This document shows positions 45,561 through 57,359 of a DNA stretch of 64,000 nt, piece by piece. Every line of letters begins with the position of its first letter. The first letter of the stretch is position 1. The stretch is taken from positions 12,705,511 to 12,769,510 of the forward strand of contig ML677374.1 in assembly GCA_007922305.1 (NCBI GenBank), given 5' to 3'. The notes beneath the pieces were generated by a model that was not told the DNA's origin, did no database searches, and worked only from the letters and a program-made list of their open reading frames with translations. This DNA is from Dermatemys mawii. Its lineage: Eukaryota; Chordata; Testudines; Dermatemydidae. Position numbers and translations under genes: made by a program.

Positions 45561-46344
45561 CAAAGCAGTGACACTCAGGAGAACCAGCAAGAGACAGTCA
45601 CACTCTATGGATAAGACGTTACAGCAGGCTCTATACCTGGTACATAGCTGGGGTCACACATAGCATTTACTCCAGTGGCAACTGTTACATCTCTCACTGA
45701 TTTTAGTGAGAGTTTTATCAGAGCAAGGAGGGATCAAAGGCTGTAGGGACTGGCCCACTGTAAATAAAATATGTGCTCTAAGAGATATTAATGGTTACCT
45801 AACATTCGTGTGGGCCAGTGAGCAATAAATGTCGCTTGGGTATAGAAAAAGCTGACAAAGAAGGTGCCCAAAATAATGAAGAATAAGAAAGCAGGACATG
45901 CAGGTTATAGAACACCAGCTACAGGTGAGATTTGAATAAATACAGAATAAAGTAGAGCAAGTTGCCAAAGTGATAAGAAAAGCAAAAGGTGATGAGAAGA
46001 CTGCACTGGAGCTTCAGATAAATAATGAGAAAGCTTGGGAGGATAAACTTTAATAACCTTTAATAAACTTTCTTTGCAAACTACTGACATGTTTGCACCG
46101 AAACAGCTTTTTCTCAAACAGTTTTCACCTGTGATCTTTTAACAAAAAACCAGGGGAAAATGGAAGCCAATGTGCAAATGGTGCCATCAGAGAACTGAGA
46201 AAGGAGTGAGTGTCTGGTATGACCCTGGACTAGAGGGTAGCCTTGTGGCCTGCTGATGAGTGGCACTGACAGCCACCAGAGAGAGTAGAGATTAGCCCCC
46301 AGGCCTCTTAGGACAAAGAAAAGGAAAAAGCACTGAGGGGAAGG
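45561..46344. other. Unassigned sequence
   Basis: No gene or repeat identified. A small CA/CG microsatellite lies shortly before this block at 45336-45355. Confidence 0.3.
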
Positions 46345-46480
46345 CAGGTCTCATGGTGGCAGCACTGGACTGATGCCCAGAAGATCTTAATTCCTGTTTC
46401 TGGGATAGACTCCTTGTGTGACCTTGTGACCATTTACTCTTCCTGGACTTCAGGTCCCCAAATAAGAAGAAAAAGAGGTA
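46345..46480 (+). repeat. MIR-type remnant
   Basis: GGTCTCATGGTGGCAGCACTGGACTG, TTAATTCCTGTTTCTGGG, TTGTGTGACCTTGTGACC, in plus-sense MIR order. Confidence 0.6.
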
Positions 46481-47460
46481 ACAGGGAGTCTAATCATGAG
46501 AGAGGTGAGAACCCCATGCGTGAGGAGGGGAAATGTTTTAATTTGGAGGGATTTTGCTGATGTTTTTGATTCACTCTTCTCCAGCTGAATCCACATACTT
46601 TTCAGGAGCATGCTCCCAATCTAGTAATTACTGGAGGTGCTTCTCTCTCTGCCCTGTCTTGATCTTACATTATGTGATTGCTTTATTAGTCAGCTTTATT
46701 TTATTATTCAGTTTGATTTGGCAAGTGCCTGAGAAACCTAAGGCTACTCAAATTGTATATTTTAAGATCTTTAAAATCTGTTGATATAAATTCTTTTCAA
46801 GTCTTCGCGCCTGTGTCAACATTGTTAATTCTATAGCTCCAGCCTGCCGACTTGGCAGCGAGAGCATCACCATTCACATACACAAATATACAGACACACA
46901 CACACAGAGCTCAGCAACAGGTTAGGTACGTGTATTGCACTAGATGCCTGTCATTTTTCATCTGTATCACAGACCACCTGATTTCTGTGTCTCTTTGTGG
47001 GGACTTCAGTGAAGGGACAGGAAAGGTTCAGGTCTGGCCTGAACTGCCTTTAAACAGAGAACTTTGGAAAGCCCTTCTTTCTGGAATGTAGAAATGTCCT
47101 TAAAGCTTCTCACTTTCTGGTCCTTATACCCTACGAAGCCTGCCTGGTACAGTAGATAAGGGACATTACTAGCAACCAGTTAGAGGAGGGTGAAAACTCC
47201 AATCTGTAATTTAGAAATGAAAAATATCTGCTAACAAAAGGCCGACTTCTGTTGTCCCTGTTGAAGTCAATGGGAAGTTTGCATCAACTGGATGTTCAGT
47301 AAGGACTGGCAGGTCAGTCCCCCAAGTCTGTATTAGTGGCCCCTCTTCAGTCATGCTGAGCTGTCCCTTTATTTTACGTTTGACTATGGCAGTCACGTCC
47401 CAGAGAGAATCTTTACCTCTTCTCTAAGATAGCTGCTGCCCCTTTCACAAGCATCTAAGG
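46481..47460. other. Unassigned sequence
   Basis: A short CA run (46893-46905) and a reptilian repeat word (TTGAAGTCAATGGGAAG near 47262) only. Confidence 0.3.
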
Positions 47461-47650
47461 CCTGGGCTACACACTATGGTGGTGGTGGTGGTGGTGGGGT
47501 GTCAACCTATAAGAAACTTCAGATACGTGAATAGTGTAACTGAAGTCAGCGTATCTTAGAGCGACTTACCTGGCCATCCACACAGCGGTGAGTCGACTGC
47601 TGCCGCTCCCCCATCGACTCCACTTCTGCCTCTCACAGAAGGTGTGAGCA
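47461..47650 (-). mobile_element. Hairpin-rich MITE, partial copy
   Basis: Starts CTGGGCTACACACTA, then a GGT run, then 'CTTCAGATACGTGAATAGTG', AACTGAAGTCAGCGTATCTTAGA, CGACTTACC, GGTGAGTCGACTGC and CCATCGACTCC. It is the opposite orientation of the element at 61499-61782, cut short on the right. Confidence 0.65.
47477..47499. repeat. (GGT)n microsatellite
   Basis: Six to seven GGT units just inside the end of the MITE at 47461, where the family consensus has a G-rich run. Confidence 0.9.
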
Positions 47651-47805
47651 ACAATAGGGGGAAACACACCTTCTTGTCAACTGTCTGAAATGGGCCATCC
47701 TGATTATCACTACAAAAGTTTTTTTTTCTCCTGCTGATAATAGCTCACCTTAATTGATCAGTCTCGTAAAGTAGGTATGGCATCCTCCATCTTTTCATGT
47801 TCTAT

Positions 47806-47828
47806 GTATATCTATCTATCTATCTATA
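47806..47828. repeat. (TCTA)n microsatellite next to SINE tail
   Basis: TATCTATCTATCTATCTATA lies directly beyond the 3' end of the minus-strand SINE at 47829, so it is probably an expanded SINE tail. Confidence 0.85.
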
Positions 47829-47930
47829 TTCCTACTGTATGTTCCACTCCATGCACCTGATGAAGTGGGTTCTAGCCCACGAAAGTTTATGCTCAGATAA
47901 ATTTGTTAGTCTTTAAGGTGCCACTAGTCC
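47829..47930 (-). mobile_element. Turtle SINE, 3' two thirds
   Basis: TTCCTACTGTATGTTCCACTCC, ATGCACCTGATGAAGTGGG, TTCTAGCCCACGAAAGTTTATG, AGATAAATTTGTTAGTC, TTTAAGGTGCCACTAGTCC, TCCTCGTT. The tRNA-like head is missing. Confidence 0.88.
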
Positions 47931-47974
47931 TCCTCGTTATTAGTGTATCTGTTTTCCCTCTCATTCTTATCTAG

Positions 47975-48105
47975 CTTGTCTATTTAAATTGCAAGTTATT
48001 CAGGGAAGGGACTGTCTCCTGCTACATGTTTGCACAGCATCTAGCACAACGGGGCCATCTTGCTTGTGGCCTCTATGTACTGCAAAAAAAAAAAATCAAA
48101 TAATG
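47975..48105 (+). repeat. MIR/L2-type tail
   Basis: TTAAATTGCAAGTTATTCAGGG, AAGGGACTGTCTCCTGC, CACAGCATCTAGCACAACGGGGCC, then an A-rich end. Same tail as 37612-37905. Confidence 0.7.
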
Positions 48106-48964
48106 AATGAGTGGCACTCAAAAAGGTGTGAAATTCTTTCCTACCTGGTAAACGCCATGGGAATTAATTCTCTCCTGGTACAGCCATCTGTCCCCGTTAT
48201 CAGTATAAGGCTGCAAAAGAGAAAATGTGTCAGCAACACATGGAAATGCCTTTTGGAAATTATTTTCTGATCCATACCAATGAATGGTCACTACAAAGCT
48301 ATGATTGCCAAAACCAGACTTAACTGAACATTCTTTACTGTAAAGACGTGAGATTTATGGGTAAGGTTCTTGTAAAGTGTGTGTTGCTGCTAGTGGATTT
48401 TCCAGACAGCAGATAAACAGCCTTGTATTTCCTCCAGATAATGAAGTCTCCTCTTAGACCAAGTAATTGAGTGTGTTTTTGCGCTTTTGTTTTCATGGGT
48501 TCAAACTCTAATGATTACTTGTAATGAGGGGCATGGTGAATAATCCTGGGTGTGGGCTGCCAGTGTACTTTTCCCCCAGCTCTTAAACTTTCACTTCAGT
48601 TTCATCATTGTCATTAGACAGCAAAAGAAACAAACCTGCATCACATTGTAGCCCCCAGAATGGGAAGCTCACTGGAATGTAACAAGAGAACACTGTTGTA
48701 CTGACAGGAAAATTCACGTCACACTCACTGCATTTTACTTTCATCATGGCATTGCCGTTATAAGTGAGGAAAGCTCAGTCCATGATATTTTCCACTTTTC
48801 CTGTAGAGTCTTTTACATACAAGAAGGTCTTGACTTCAAACCAGCAAGTTATTAGGGGGTGTTTTTAAGAAGTACTATTAAGCATAGTCCATCTAGTTAG
48901 GCTAGTAGAGCCTCCAATTCACTTTCTTTCATAGAGCTTCATATGCTGCCCTCACCTGATACTC
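48106..48964. other. Unassigned sequence
   Basis: No gene or repeat recognised. Confidence 0.3.
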
Positions 48965-49650
48965 TTGAGGCATTCTGCACCAAAAAATTAAAAATTCCAT
49001 GCCAAAATATTTGAAAAATTGCAAAATTCTACAAATTTTGCCAAAATAGCATGACATAATCATGCCAGTTTCAATTATTCTGGTAATTTATTTCAAAATA
49101 CCTGTCAGCAAGTATATCTGTAACAAAACAGATACACAAAAAGTTCCCCCAGGAGTAGAGAGTTAAAGAAACCCCAATGACAGCCCACTTCCTGTTTATC
49201 TTTCCCTTTCCCCTTCTAGATCCCGATCAAGGAGCCAGACACCCGCACCCCACCCTAGCCAATATACCCAAACCCGCACCTCTCCAGAGCCCAGATACCT
49301 GCACCTCATCCCCCACAGCCACCCAGAGCCCAGCTGTGCCCCCCACCACCCAGATATCTGCATACACCAACCCCCAGAGCCCAGAGATCCAGAGGAGGAA
49401 AGAGCCTGATGGTTGGTCCCAGACTTGCAAGGCATTTCCTGAGGGCTGCCCTCTCCTTGCCTCAGGGTGTGCTGGGAACTGCAGCTGCCAGGAACCCTCT
49501 AGGTCCCTCTCCCTCCTCCCACTGGTGTGTTGATGTGCATCCAGTGAGCCTAGTGGTGGCCAGCACCACCACAGCTCATTTTTGTGCTGGAAAGGAATTC
49601 TGCATGCATGTAAATTTCTGCAAAATTCTGATTTAAAATGCTGGATTATG
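48965..49650. mobile_element. Turtle interspersed repeat with TTCTGC-type ends
   Basis: Starts near CATTCTGCACCAAAAAATTAAAAATTCC and continues with CAGTTTCAATTATTCTGGTAATTTATTTC and 'ACCTGTCAGCAAGTATATCTG'. It ends near GGAATTCTGCATGC and TTCTGCAAAATTCTG. I recognise these blocks from turtle sequence, but the class (probably a DNA element) is unsure. It includes a minisatellite. Confidence 0.55.
49230..49395. repeat. Degenerate C-rich minisatellite
   Basis: About six diverged units built on CCAGAGCCCAGATACCTGCACC. It produces proline-rich frames on one strand and a 189-codon frame on the other, both of which reflect the repeat and not a gene. Confidence 0.75.
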
Positions 49651-49818
49651 AAATGTGTGAAACTGTTATGTGCACAAAAATGGGGAAGAACTGAGTCAGT
49701 GGAGGGTAAATCATTATTGTCACAACTGATTATTTTACAGTCCATCCACCTGCACCTAGAAAGCCCTTGATCCCAGACATCCTGGGGGTTTGCCATTTGA
49801 AAACAGTGTTCTCCATAA

Positions 49819-50070
49819 GCATGACCTCACACACACCGTACGTGCAAGGTCACGCTGCACAAAGGAGGCCATGTTGCTTCACAAAATGGCATCCTCTACA
49901 GAGTGTGACCTTGCCCACATGTGGTGTGTGTGAGATCTTGCTGCAGAGAGGTGCCATTTTGTAGAACAAAATAGTGTCCTCCTCGTTGCATGACCTCACA
50001 CATACAATGCATGCGGGAGCATGCTTGTGCAGAGGTTGCTATTTTGTAGAATGGCATCCTCCACACACTC
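49819..50070. repeat. Three-unit tandem repeat, period 84-85 bp
   Basis: TGACC anchors fall at 49822, 49906 and 49991. Each unit has a CA/TG-rich self-complementary start (CTCACACACACCGTACGTGC in unit 1, TTGCCCACATGTGGTGTGTG in unit 2, CTCACACATACAATGCATGC in unit 3). Each ends with a CCATTTTGTAGAACAAAATGG-like part followed by CATCCTCC. Confidence 0.8.
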
Positions 50071-50119
50071 AGCATTGCTGCAGCCTCATCTGCTGATGAA
50101 GAGATGTCATTTGGGGGTC

Positions 50120-50144
50120 CCAATCCACCCTTTGGGAACCACTG
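50120..50144. mobile_element. Possible hAT terminus
   Basis: CCACCCTTTGGGAACCACTG is the usual right end of hAT elements beginning CAGTGGTTCCCAAA. The triple repeat upstream may be its interior, but no left end is seen. Confidence 0.45.
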
Positions 50145-50159
50145 CTTTAGGTGCCGTGC

Positions 50160-50520
50160 AAACCCATTGAAGCAGACAGCCCCTGCCCCCAAGATCTTAC
50201 AATCTCATCAGACAAGTCAGACAAAGGTTGTTTCATTATCTCCACTTTACAGGTGGGGCCTGAGACACTGGAAGATTAAAAGACAGATTTTCAAAGGAAT
50301 TTAGATGCACTGAAAGATGCAGCTAGGTGTCTAATGCTATTGAAATCAGTGGAGGTTAGGCACCTACATGCTTCTGAAAATTAACTAGGTGTATCTTTAG
50401 GTGCCTAAATACCTTTAAAAATCAGGCCCCAAGCATTGGTCCAGGTAGCACAGCTAAGTAATGAAACCAGTTTCCCTAAGTCTCTGCCCACTGCTTTAAC
50501 CACAAGACTGCCATCATTCA
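50160..50520 (-). repeat. MIR/L2-type element, antisense, with an inserted motif block
   Basis: Left part 'GCCCCCAAGATCTTACAATC' and 'ATTATCTCCACTTTACAGGTGGGG'; right part GTAGCACAGCTAAGTAATG and 'TCTCTGCCCACTGCTTTAACC'. Between them, 50280-50435 holds 'GATTTTCAAAGGAATTTAG' and 'AGGTGCCTAAATACC', the reptilian motif also near 12640 and 43255. Confidence 0.65.
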
Positions 50521-52724
50521 GGTGGCAAAGAAATGGCTTTAAAATATGAGGCATATTGGACAGGGAGGTCAGGAGACTAGCAAGTTTAGTGGAGACTTGG
50601 GGAGCATATACTCCAAATAGCTTCTAAAATCATTAGATTAACAATGTGTAACTGTATCAAACCAGTGAATCTGCACATTACTGGCAAATTTGCTATCACT
50701 GGTCAATTGCATTCCCGAAGATGCTGGTATTATGAGCCCTAAAGTATTGTATTTAAAGCTGCCATGGAGCTAGACTGGAGTACTAATTACATGTAAGTTT
50801 TCCAAGATTTCTGCCAGGAGTATTTCACATAAAATATAAATTGCTCTTTTGGGGGTTTCACAACTGGTTTGTCTAATTAAGCTGGGGTTTTCATATTTAT
50901 TGTGAAATTGCCCATAGAAAGAAAACTGTATTGGCCCAGAAGGGGTAAGTACAGCATAATGGGGAAGAGTGAAAGAGAAAGGTTTTAGTAGAATCCATTA
51001 AGAGAATTTGGTTTTGCTGGAAGCATTACTGAGTTTGAAATATAATCTATGTGGTTAAGGATGGGAATGTAAACTCTGAGGGAAATCTGCATGGACGTTC
51101 CTAACAAAGCACTGATGCTTGTTGAAATATTGTCCAGAATACGAATGTCAAGATGTGGCTGTGGTCACATAGATTCTGCACAGTTTTTCCAAAGTATCAG
51201 TGCTTTGTTAGAGAAGTTGACAACACACAGCTTTCCAGCTTGGTTTACATGCTCTGAGTCCCTCACTGGGAGCACTGGGAACACTGTATTTGGAGGCAGG
51301 TGCGTGATTTTCTTCCTTCCTTTCTTTTCTTGACTACCATGTACATCTTCAGAAAAACAGGATCTTTGGTTTACAAAGTTCATCTGCTCCTGAGGGTTCT
51401 GCTCTATTTCACAGCTGAAATTACATGGCTAGATTCAGAAAAACTAGCATGAGAAGGTATAAATTACACCTGCCTCTGCCTGCTAAGACCCTTGCCTCCT
51501 GTAATAACGAAGTGACACACAGGACTGCTAGCCAGAAACTGAACTTGATTGCCTGACATCAGTCTCCTGACCTGGGTCAGAGCTACCAAAGTTAATACCC
51601 CTCCCACATGACAGGGGTCAAAATCCACTGATTCCGGTGGTTACTATTTCAATCCTCAGGGAGCATTCATCCCGGTGTTTTCCCTTTGGGTTTCTACTAT
51701 ACAGAGCTTTAAGCCAGAGCTGGTTTGGACAGAAAGCTGGCCTGCTATGAAAATCCGGCCCAGTTGTGAGGTTGCTAACACATCCTGTAATCTATTGCAA
51801 AGTAACATTTTGACAGGCAGCCATTAGACATGGACAACAGAAATGATTGCCACTGTCAGTTGCTGTTTCAGAAATAATCCACAAGAAGCTGATGATTGCC
51901 AACAAGTAACAGCTGTTCAATAAAAGGGTGAGTCAAAGCCAACAGTGCAAAAAAGCTGCTGGCTGGCAGCTGTAAGGGGACCATACCTGAAAAACACCTT
52001 TTATATCGTTTAGGCAGCCTTCATATTTTCAAAAGGAGGTATTTGTGCCAGTTTCACATAAATCACAAAGAAGAACCAGATCCCCATTCTCCTCACCCAC
52101 CCCAGCATGAATCAGGCATAACTCCATCAAAGTCTATGGAATTAAACTACTGTAACTGAGAGGAGGATCACGTCTCATTTGTTACTGATTATTGGCCAGT
52201 TCTGTAACCATTCCCGTGACAAAATAATGGTGGTAGTAATGATTTTAACTTTATATTAGACAGGGTCTTTCACAATAATGAATGAATCTCAGCTCTACAG
52301 ATTTAATTGATAGGCCTTGATCCAGCAGAAATGAAATCAATGGGAGCTTTCCCACTGGTTTCAACAGGCACAGGATCCCACCTCCAAGTAGAGGAACTTT
52401 ATAATCATCACAGAAGGTGAAACTGACCCGCCCCCCCCGCCCCCATGCAGAACACTCAAAAGCCACTTAAGTCCTCAAAATAGTAGGGTGAGGCCTTAAG
52501 CTATGCCCCAGGTGAATAGCACTCAGCAAGAGCAGAAAATTACACACCAAAAGCCATGCTTATCAGCAGAACTGCAGAGTGCACTGTGCAACTCAGGATG
52601 TGTGTGTGCAAAGGGGGCTTTGCATCCCCCTGATCCTGGACAACTGAGTTGCAGGAAGTCATTGCTCACTCTCATCTTTCAGGTCAAGGTCCACATCATT
52701 GCTGTTGTGGTGATGGCTGTAAAT
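50521..52724. other. 2.2 kb without gene or clear repeat
   Basis: Only a palindromic repeat core is visible at about 52313-52380 (CCTTGATCCAGCAG, GAAATCAATGGGAGC, GTTTCAACAGGCACAGGATCC). Confidence 0.35.
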
Positions 52725-52730
52725 GTTAGG

Positions 52731-53030
52731 GTGCATCTAAGTTGTAATCCGAGTGTAATGGCAGCTCAGGTGGACAGACCCATTGTAGTTTTATCCATGC
52801 TAGCTTGCCTAAAATGAGCCAGGTTGTGGTGGCAGCATGGTTTTTAACACAATCTCTCAAGGCAAAAGTGCACCTCATCTTCTCAGCATGCTTGTACAGC
52901 CTGTACTGAAGCCCCTACCACCGCTTCTATGCTGCTATTTGTAGCAATGCTAGCATGGGGAAGGCTAGCACAGGTACGTGTCCCCACGCTTCAATTGCAC
53001 CTCAGACTGCAGTACTGACATATCCATATT
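52731..53030. mobile_element. Old MITE, Harbinger-like ends
   Basis: Left end GGGTGCATCTAAGTTGTAATC, right end GATTGCAGTACTGACATATCC-like, diverged from the terminal repeats at 33534. Inside, ATGCTAGCTTGCC and CTAGCATGGGG fold back. More decayed than the other copies. Confidence 0.45.
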
Positions 53031-53939
53031 TACGCAAAAAGAAGGAAGGCAGCTTCCACAGCAGGTTGGCCCCTCCACTAGACCATGAGCCAAATTAACC
53101 ACTGGTGTATGGGTGCCCACCTCTCCTGACTTCAATGCAATTGTATCTGCTTACCCCAGTGGAGAATTTGAGCCCCTGGCTACATTGTATACCAGGACGT
53201 CTCATCAAAAGAGGCTGGTTAGATGGAAATCACTGCCTGGGAAAACAATTAAGCTTCATACTCTGCTCTAAGTTTTGAAAGGTTTCTATACCAGCATTCT
53301 TGAAATACCTGGAATGCTGAGAACATGAATAGCAAAAGTCTCTCATCCATTGTTATTGAAGGCCCAGAATTTAAACCTGTTTTCTCTTTTGTCACCTCTA
53401 TCCTTTGGAACTGCACATATGCTGCAGCAGGAATCCCAGTGCCAGCCAGCCAAGGTCAGCTGTGTTAGACTTGTTAATGATGTGAGGCTCTTCGTTCATT
53501 GGTTTGTCAATGCAGTTCCAAACCCAACTTGATAAGATCGACCCTCCTGACGATGCCAGTGAGACATTTTCATTATCTATCTACATCTAGAGGGTATTCC
53601 ACAGCTGAGACTCTTGGATTCTACCAGCTTCATGTACTTTTCTGGTCTACTTTCTTGAAAATTAGATCCAGAGAGAAAAAACAGCTGAACTCGTTTATTT
53701 TTTGATTATTGAAATTCTCTCTCTTCCCTGCCCCCACTTTTCTTATAAAGACTTAGAGCCTTAAATAAACTTTCCTGAAAAGCACCAGATTTTAAATGAG
53801 TTTGGTATTCTGCATTTTAGGATTAATAAAATATTTAAGCTCCTCTGTCCAAAAATCATTGTAGCATTTGTCAAAGGCAAACAAAGCAAGCATGAATATT
53901 GATCATCCTAACAGAAAACTTAAATGCAGTTTTCTTTAG

Positions 53940-54035
53940 TTTATATCGCAAGATTAATCTGTGATCCTTACTCACTCACAACTTCCATTAAAGCCAATGG
54001 CACCCTGCTTGAATAAAGGACTTCAAGATTTGGTT
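53940..54035. repeat. Short palindromic repeat (CCTTACTCAC...AATGGC type)
   Basis: GATCCTTACTCACTCACAAC, TTCCATTAAAGCCAATGGCACC, TTGAATAAAGGACTTCAAGATTTGG: a diverged form of a turtle palindrome whose arms read 'GTCCTTACTCA' and 'TGAGTAAGGAC'. Confidence 0.5.
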
Positions 54036-54039
54036 CAAT

Positions 54040-54160
54040 AATAATTCTTTACATTTACAAAGCTCTTCCATCTCAAAACACTTTACCATATCTACAGAAT
54101 TTTCACAAAAGCTCAGCACGCATAATCCAGCCAGGTTTTCAAGCGATCTCAGCTTCCATT
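54040..54160 (-). repeat. MIR-type tail, antisense
   Basis: ATAATAATTCTTTACATTTACAAAGCTC, TTCCATCTCAAAACACTTTACC matches the antisense end of MIR-like repeats. Confidence 0.6.
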
Positions 54161-56304
54161 TAGGAATGTTAATGAGAGCTAAATTTTCAAAAGAAATGCT
54201 GAGCTCTTGGAAATCTGGCCCTTTATGTCTATATCTATATGTAAATCACTCACCACTGTAATGCATCCACCTCTGAAGTAGAACACAGGAGCTGGCTAAA
54301 AAAACATGGCAGCAGTGCTAAACAGTTTAGAGCAGGAAGTGTCAGAGAATGCCATAGAGCAGTGAAACAACCAGGTGAGTTAAGTAGGCAGGGCATAACA
54401 TGGCACAAAATACTGTTCCCATTGACTTCCATGAGAACAGGATGACGCTTCCAGACTGGAATTTACCCAAGACATCTGCCATCTCTTGGGTAATGCCACA
54501 GCCAAAATGGACAGGACCTCAGTTTTCCCAAACCCCTGAGCAGCATTTCCAAGAGCATAATGACCATTAGAACTTCAATGGGAAGACTGGTTTAATTCTA
54601 ATCCACAGTTGGGGAGAGATACCTGCTAAATCATTCTCCTTCTGTAGCATCCAAAACCAGACCAGACTTGACCCTGCAGAGCTCATAAGAGCTGGCAACA
54701 TTGTGACCTGGGGTGGTATGACTTTGAGACACTTTAAGGTACTCATTAAGGCCTGTTTGTAATTTTGATTATTAATGCACTGCAGGTGGAAAATCTTAGC
54801 CCTGAAACTATATATGTGCAATCTGCTGAACATTTTTCAGACACAAATGAAATTTATTCTAACCATGGAACTCTAGTTCTCTTATTTTAATTAGAAAGTG
54901 TGCTAAAAAGCCTTCTCCTTGGGGAATTCCCAGTGAACAAGTCAGAGTTCTGATCACTGGAGTTTTGTGATAATGAGACTTTTAGTCTGACTTACAAAAG
55001 CATTACATTTACACAGCTAGGATTTTAGCTTCAAAGACCCTGAGAATTGCCGCCCATGCATCTACCTTGTCAAGGGGCTTAATTCACAATTCTGGTCTCT
55101 GTTTATTATTTTGGAAATGTTCCGTCTGTTGTTTATGGATCGTTCCGATTATCAGTATTACAAATCACGGAACTCTGGTGTAACCACTGGGTGAGGGGAG
55201 ATTGAATCGGGAGAGGAAAATTTCATCACACCAGTCAATGAGGAGGAGCACTAAGCCAGGTGAAAGAAGGGGAACTCCCAGACTCTGCTATTTTATCTCC
55301 TGGGTATAACAACTGCAAACATTCCAGCTGCTTGTGCTGATTTTCCACTCTATCCATCTGGAAATGTCCTAGAGCCAAATGCTCTTCAACTGAGAGGAAA
55401 GGTGCATCCCTATTTTTCTTCCAAAATGTTTCTATTTATGGTTTTCAAGTACAGATAAGTGTCCATTTGCTTAACACTGTATATATTGCTGCAAACTACT
55501 ACAGTGCAAGTCCAATTTTCCAAATGCCATTTAACCAAACCTCAGGATAAACCAGAGGTCAGTTACGTCCCATCAGCTTGCAGTGACTGAAAATTTACTC
55601 TTACAAAGCTTCTGGTTCCAGTTCCATGGAGCATCTAAGCTCCCAGGGCTGAAGCTCTAGTCCTCTCAAACTCTATTCCTGGAAAGTATAGGACCTTCAC
55701 TGGACTTTACTTTCATGTTTCACTCCTGAAAAGTTAACATTTTGTCTCCGGTTATTAAGTGGAGACAACAACGCACTTACACTGGAGGAACGAATGAGGA
55801 GAAGAAATAAGCAAATTTTGGTGCATTCATAATAAATATAGATATTATTTGGCAAAATTGCTCAACAAATTATTTCCTTTCAGGCTTCCTGCAATGTGTG
55901 GTTGGCAAGTCTTCCTCCCTGCTGCTCTGCCACCTGCTTTTCCTACTGCCACAGCTAGTCACATCCACTGTCTCAGCCCTCCGCTGTTCAGATTACAGCC
56001 CTGTGTGAAACTGCCTAGACCTCAGACGGCACATACGTGGCAATAGCTGCAAATCCATGTGGTTTGAATTCAAGGGAACAAAAGTATATTTCAGAAGGTA
56101 TTGTATGAGCCATGGGAATATTTTCTTCTGAACTGGAAGAAAGAAGGACTTTAAGGTCTCAATGATCTTCTCTGTCTTCCAATGGGAACCCATTTTCCCA
56201 ACCACACTGATGATTTCATGTGTCCATTTATCTTCCCTGGATGTGCTGCCCAGGTGAATGAGATGGAGGCAAGTTAAGTAGCTAACATATTAGACACATC
56301 ATAG
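54161..56304. other. Unassigned sequence
   Basis: 2.1 kb of unique-looking sequence with no recognisable exon or transposon. Confidence 0.35.
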
Positions 56305-56306
56305 GG

Positions 56307-56345
<39 letters not shown>

Positions 56346-56378
56346 CAAACATACACACACACACACACACATATATGA
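56305..56378. repeat. Palindromic microsatellite (GT)n-(TA)n-(CA)n
   Basis: GTGTGTGTGTGTGTGT, then TATATATATATATA, then ACACACACACACACAC and ATATAT. The GT arm and CA arm are complementary. Confidence 0.92.
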
Positions 56379-56429
56379 CACCTTTCATCTTTAAGGATAA
56401 CAAAGAATTTCCTATCTTTCAGTATCTAT

Positions 56430-56520
56430 ATTACTATTATTTGTTTTCTGTAGCGCCCACAATAGGTTAGGTGCTTTCCAGACTTCAAGGCATGGTCCTT
56501 GCCCGAACAGTATGTACATA
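56430..56520 (-). repeat. MIR/L2-type tail, antisense fragment
   Basis: TTACTATTATTTGTTTTCTG, TAGCGCCCACAATAGGTTAGG, TGCTTTCCAGACTTCAAGGC, ATGGTCCTTGCCCGAACAG. Confidence 0.65.
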
Positions 56521-56769
56521 TATAAATATACATGTATATGTGAAACACATTGAATTTAAACATATGATCCACTACTGCTCCAGCTAAAACAAAACAGTCC
56601 CACTAACTTGAAGTCAGTATCCTGCTCAAACTTCTTACGTAAGGAAACACTCAGGCCAAATGCATCTTTGCCTCTTCCTCTAAAGGCTGGGCACATAAGA
56701 GGATTGTGAGCATGTATATATTATAGATAGTGCTGGTTAAGATTAAGGCTGCTTGTCACATCCCATATT

Positions 56770-57290
56770 AAGAACCTGTTTTCCATTGCTTGTAATTTTG
56801 CCAAACTTTAACCATTTGGGCTGAAATTTTTATGCTGTATCTACTTTGGGCTGGATTTTTTTTTTTAAAGTTTCAGAAAACATGGTTCAACCATTTCCAA
56901 AAATGCAGTTAGAGAAAAGTACGTTGTTCTGCTACTGGTTAAAATATTCCTATGGCCTCTTTTGCTAAGATGCTTTAACACCTTTATATTTTGGAGCAGG
57001 GATTTGAAATTTGGCAGAGGTGCCTTTATTGGCAAGGATACGCCTTATGTTATTCCTGTGGGGAAAACACACCCAAATTTTGCCAAGTTATGAGCCTTTG
57101 AAAAAATATCATTTTGCATATGCTCAATATAAGATTGGTAGAATTTGGAAGCTAAATTCTTCAAAGATTCCATCTACACTGAGCATTCTCCAGCCCAGGG
57201 TTGCAGGGGCTGAGCTGAATTTTCCCTACAATTGCTGCTCTCAGACATTGTGTGTTGTTGTGGTGCTAGCACCAGACAGAGAACAGTAAG
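56770..57290. repeat. Probable interspersed repeat of unknown class
   Basis: Contains 'GGGCTGAAATTTTTATGCTG', 'GGATTTGAAATTTGGCAGAG', 'GTGGGGAAAACACACCC' and 'TCTCAGACATTGTGTGTTG'. I have an impression of having seen this block repeatedly in turtle sequence but cannot name it. A 92-codon frame (57011-57289) lies within and has no known domain. Confidence 0.35.
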
Positions 57291-57359
57291 ACTCTCTCTC
57301 CAGTGCTTGCCTCTCAGTGTGTGTCTGCTAGCTCCCAGGAGGAAGCAGCCTGACTCTAA

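Noticed and set aside
46870..46910. CA-rich stretch as a notable microsatellite
   Set aside because: Only about six consecutive CA units, common by chance in vertebrate DNA.
49227..49796. 189-codon minus frame, the second longest in the window
   Set aside because: It crosses a C-rich minisatellite and repeat sequence. Its Gly/Trp-rich part is the complement of that repeat.
49819..50070. CRISPR-like array
   Set aside because: Three diverged 84-85 bp units in direct succession with no constant repeat and unique spacers; vertebrate DNA. It is a tandem repeat.
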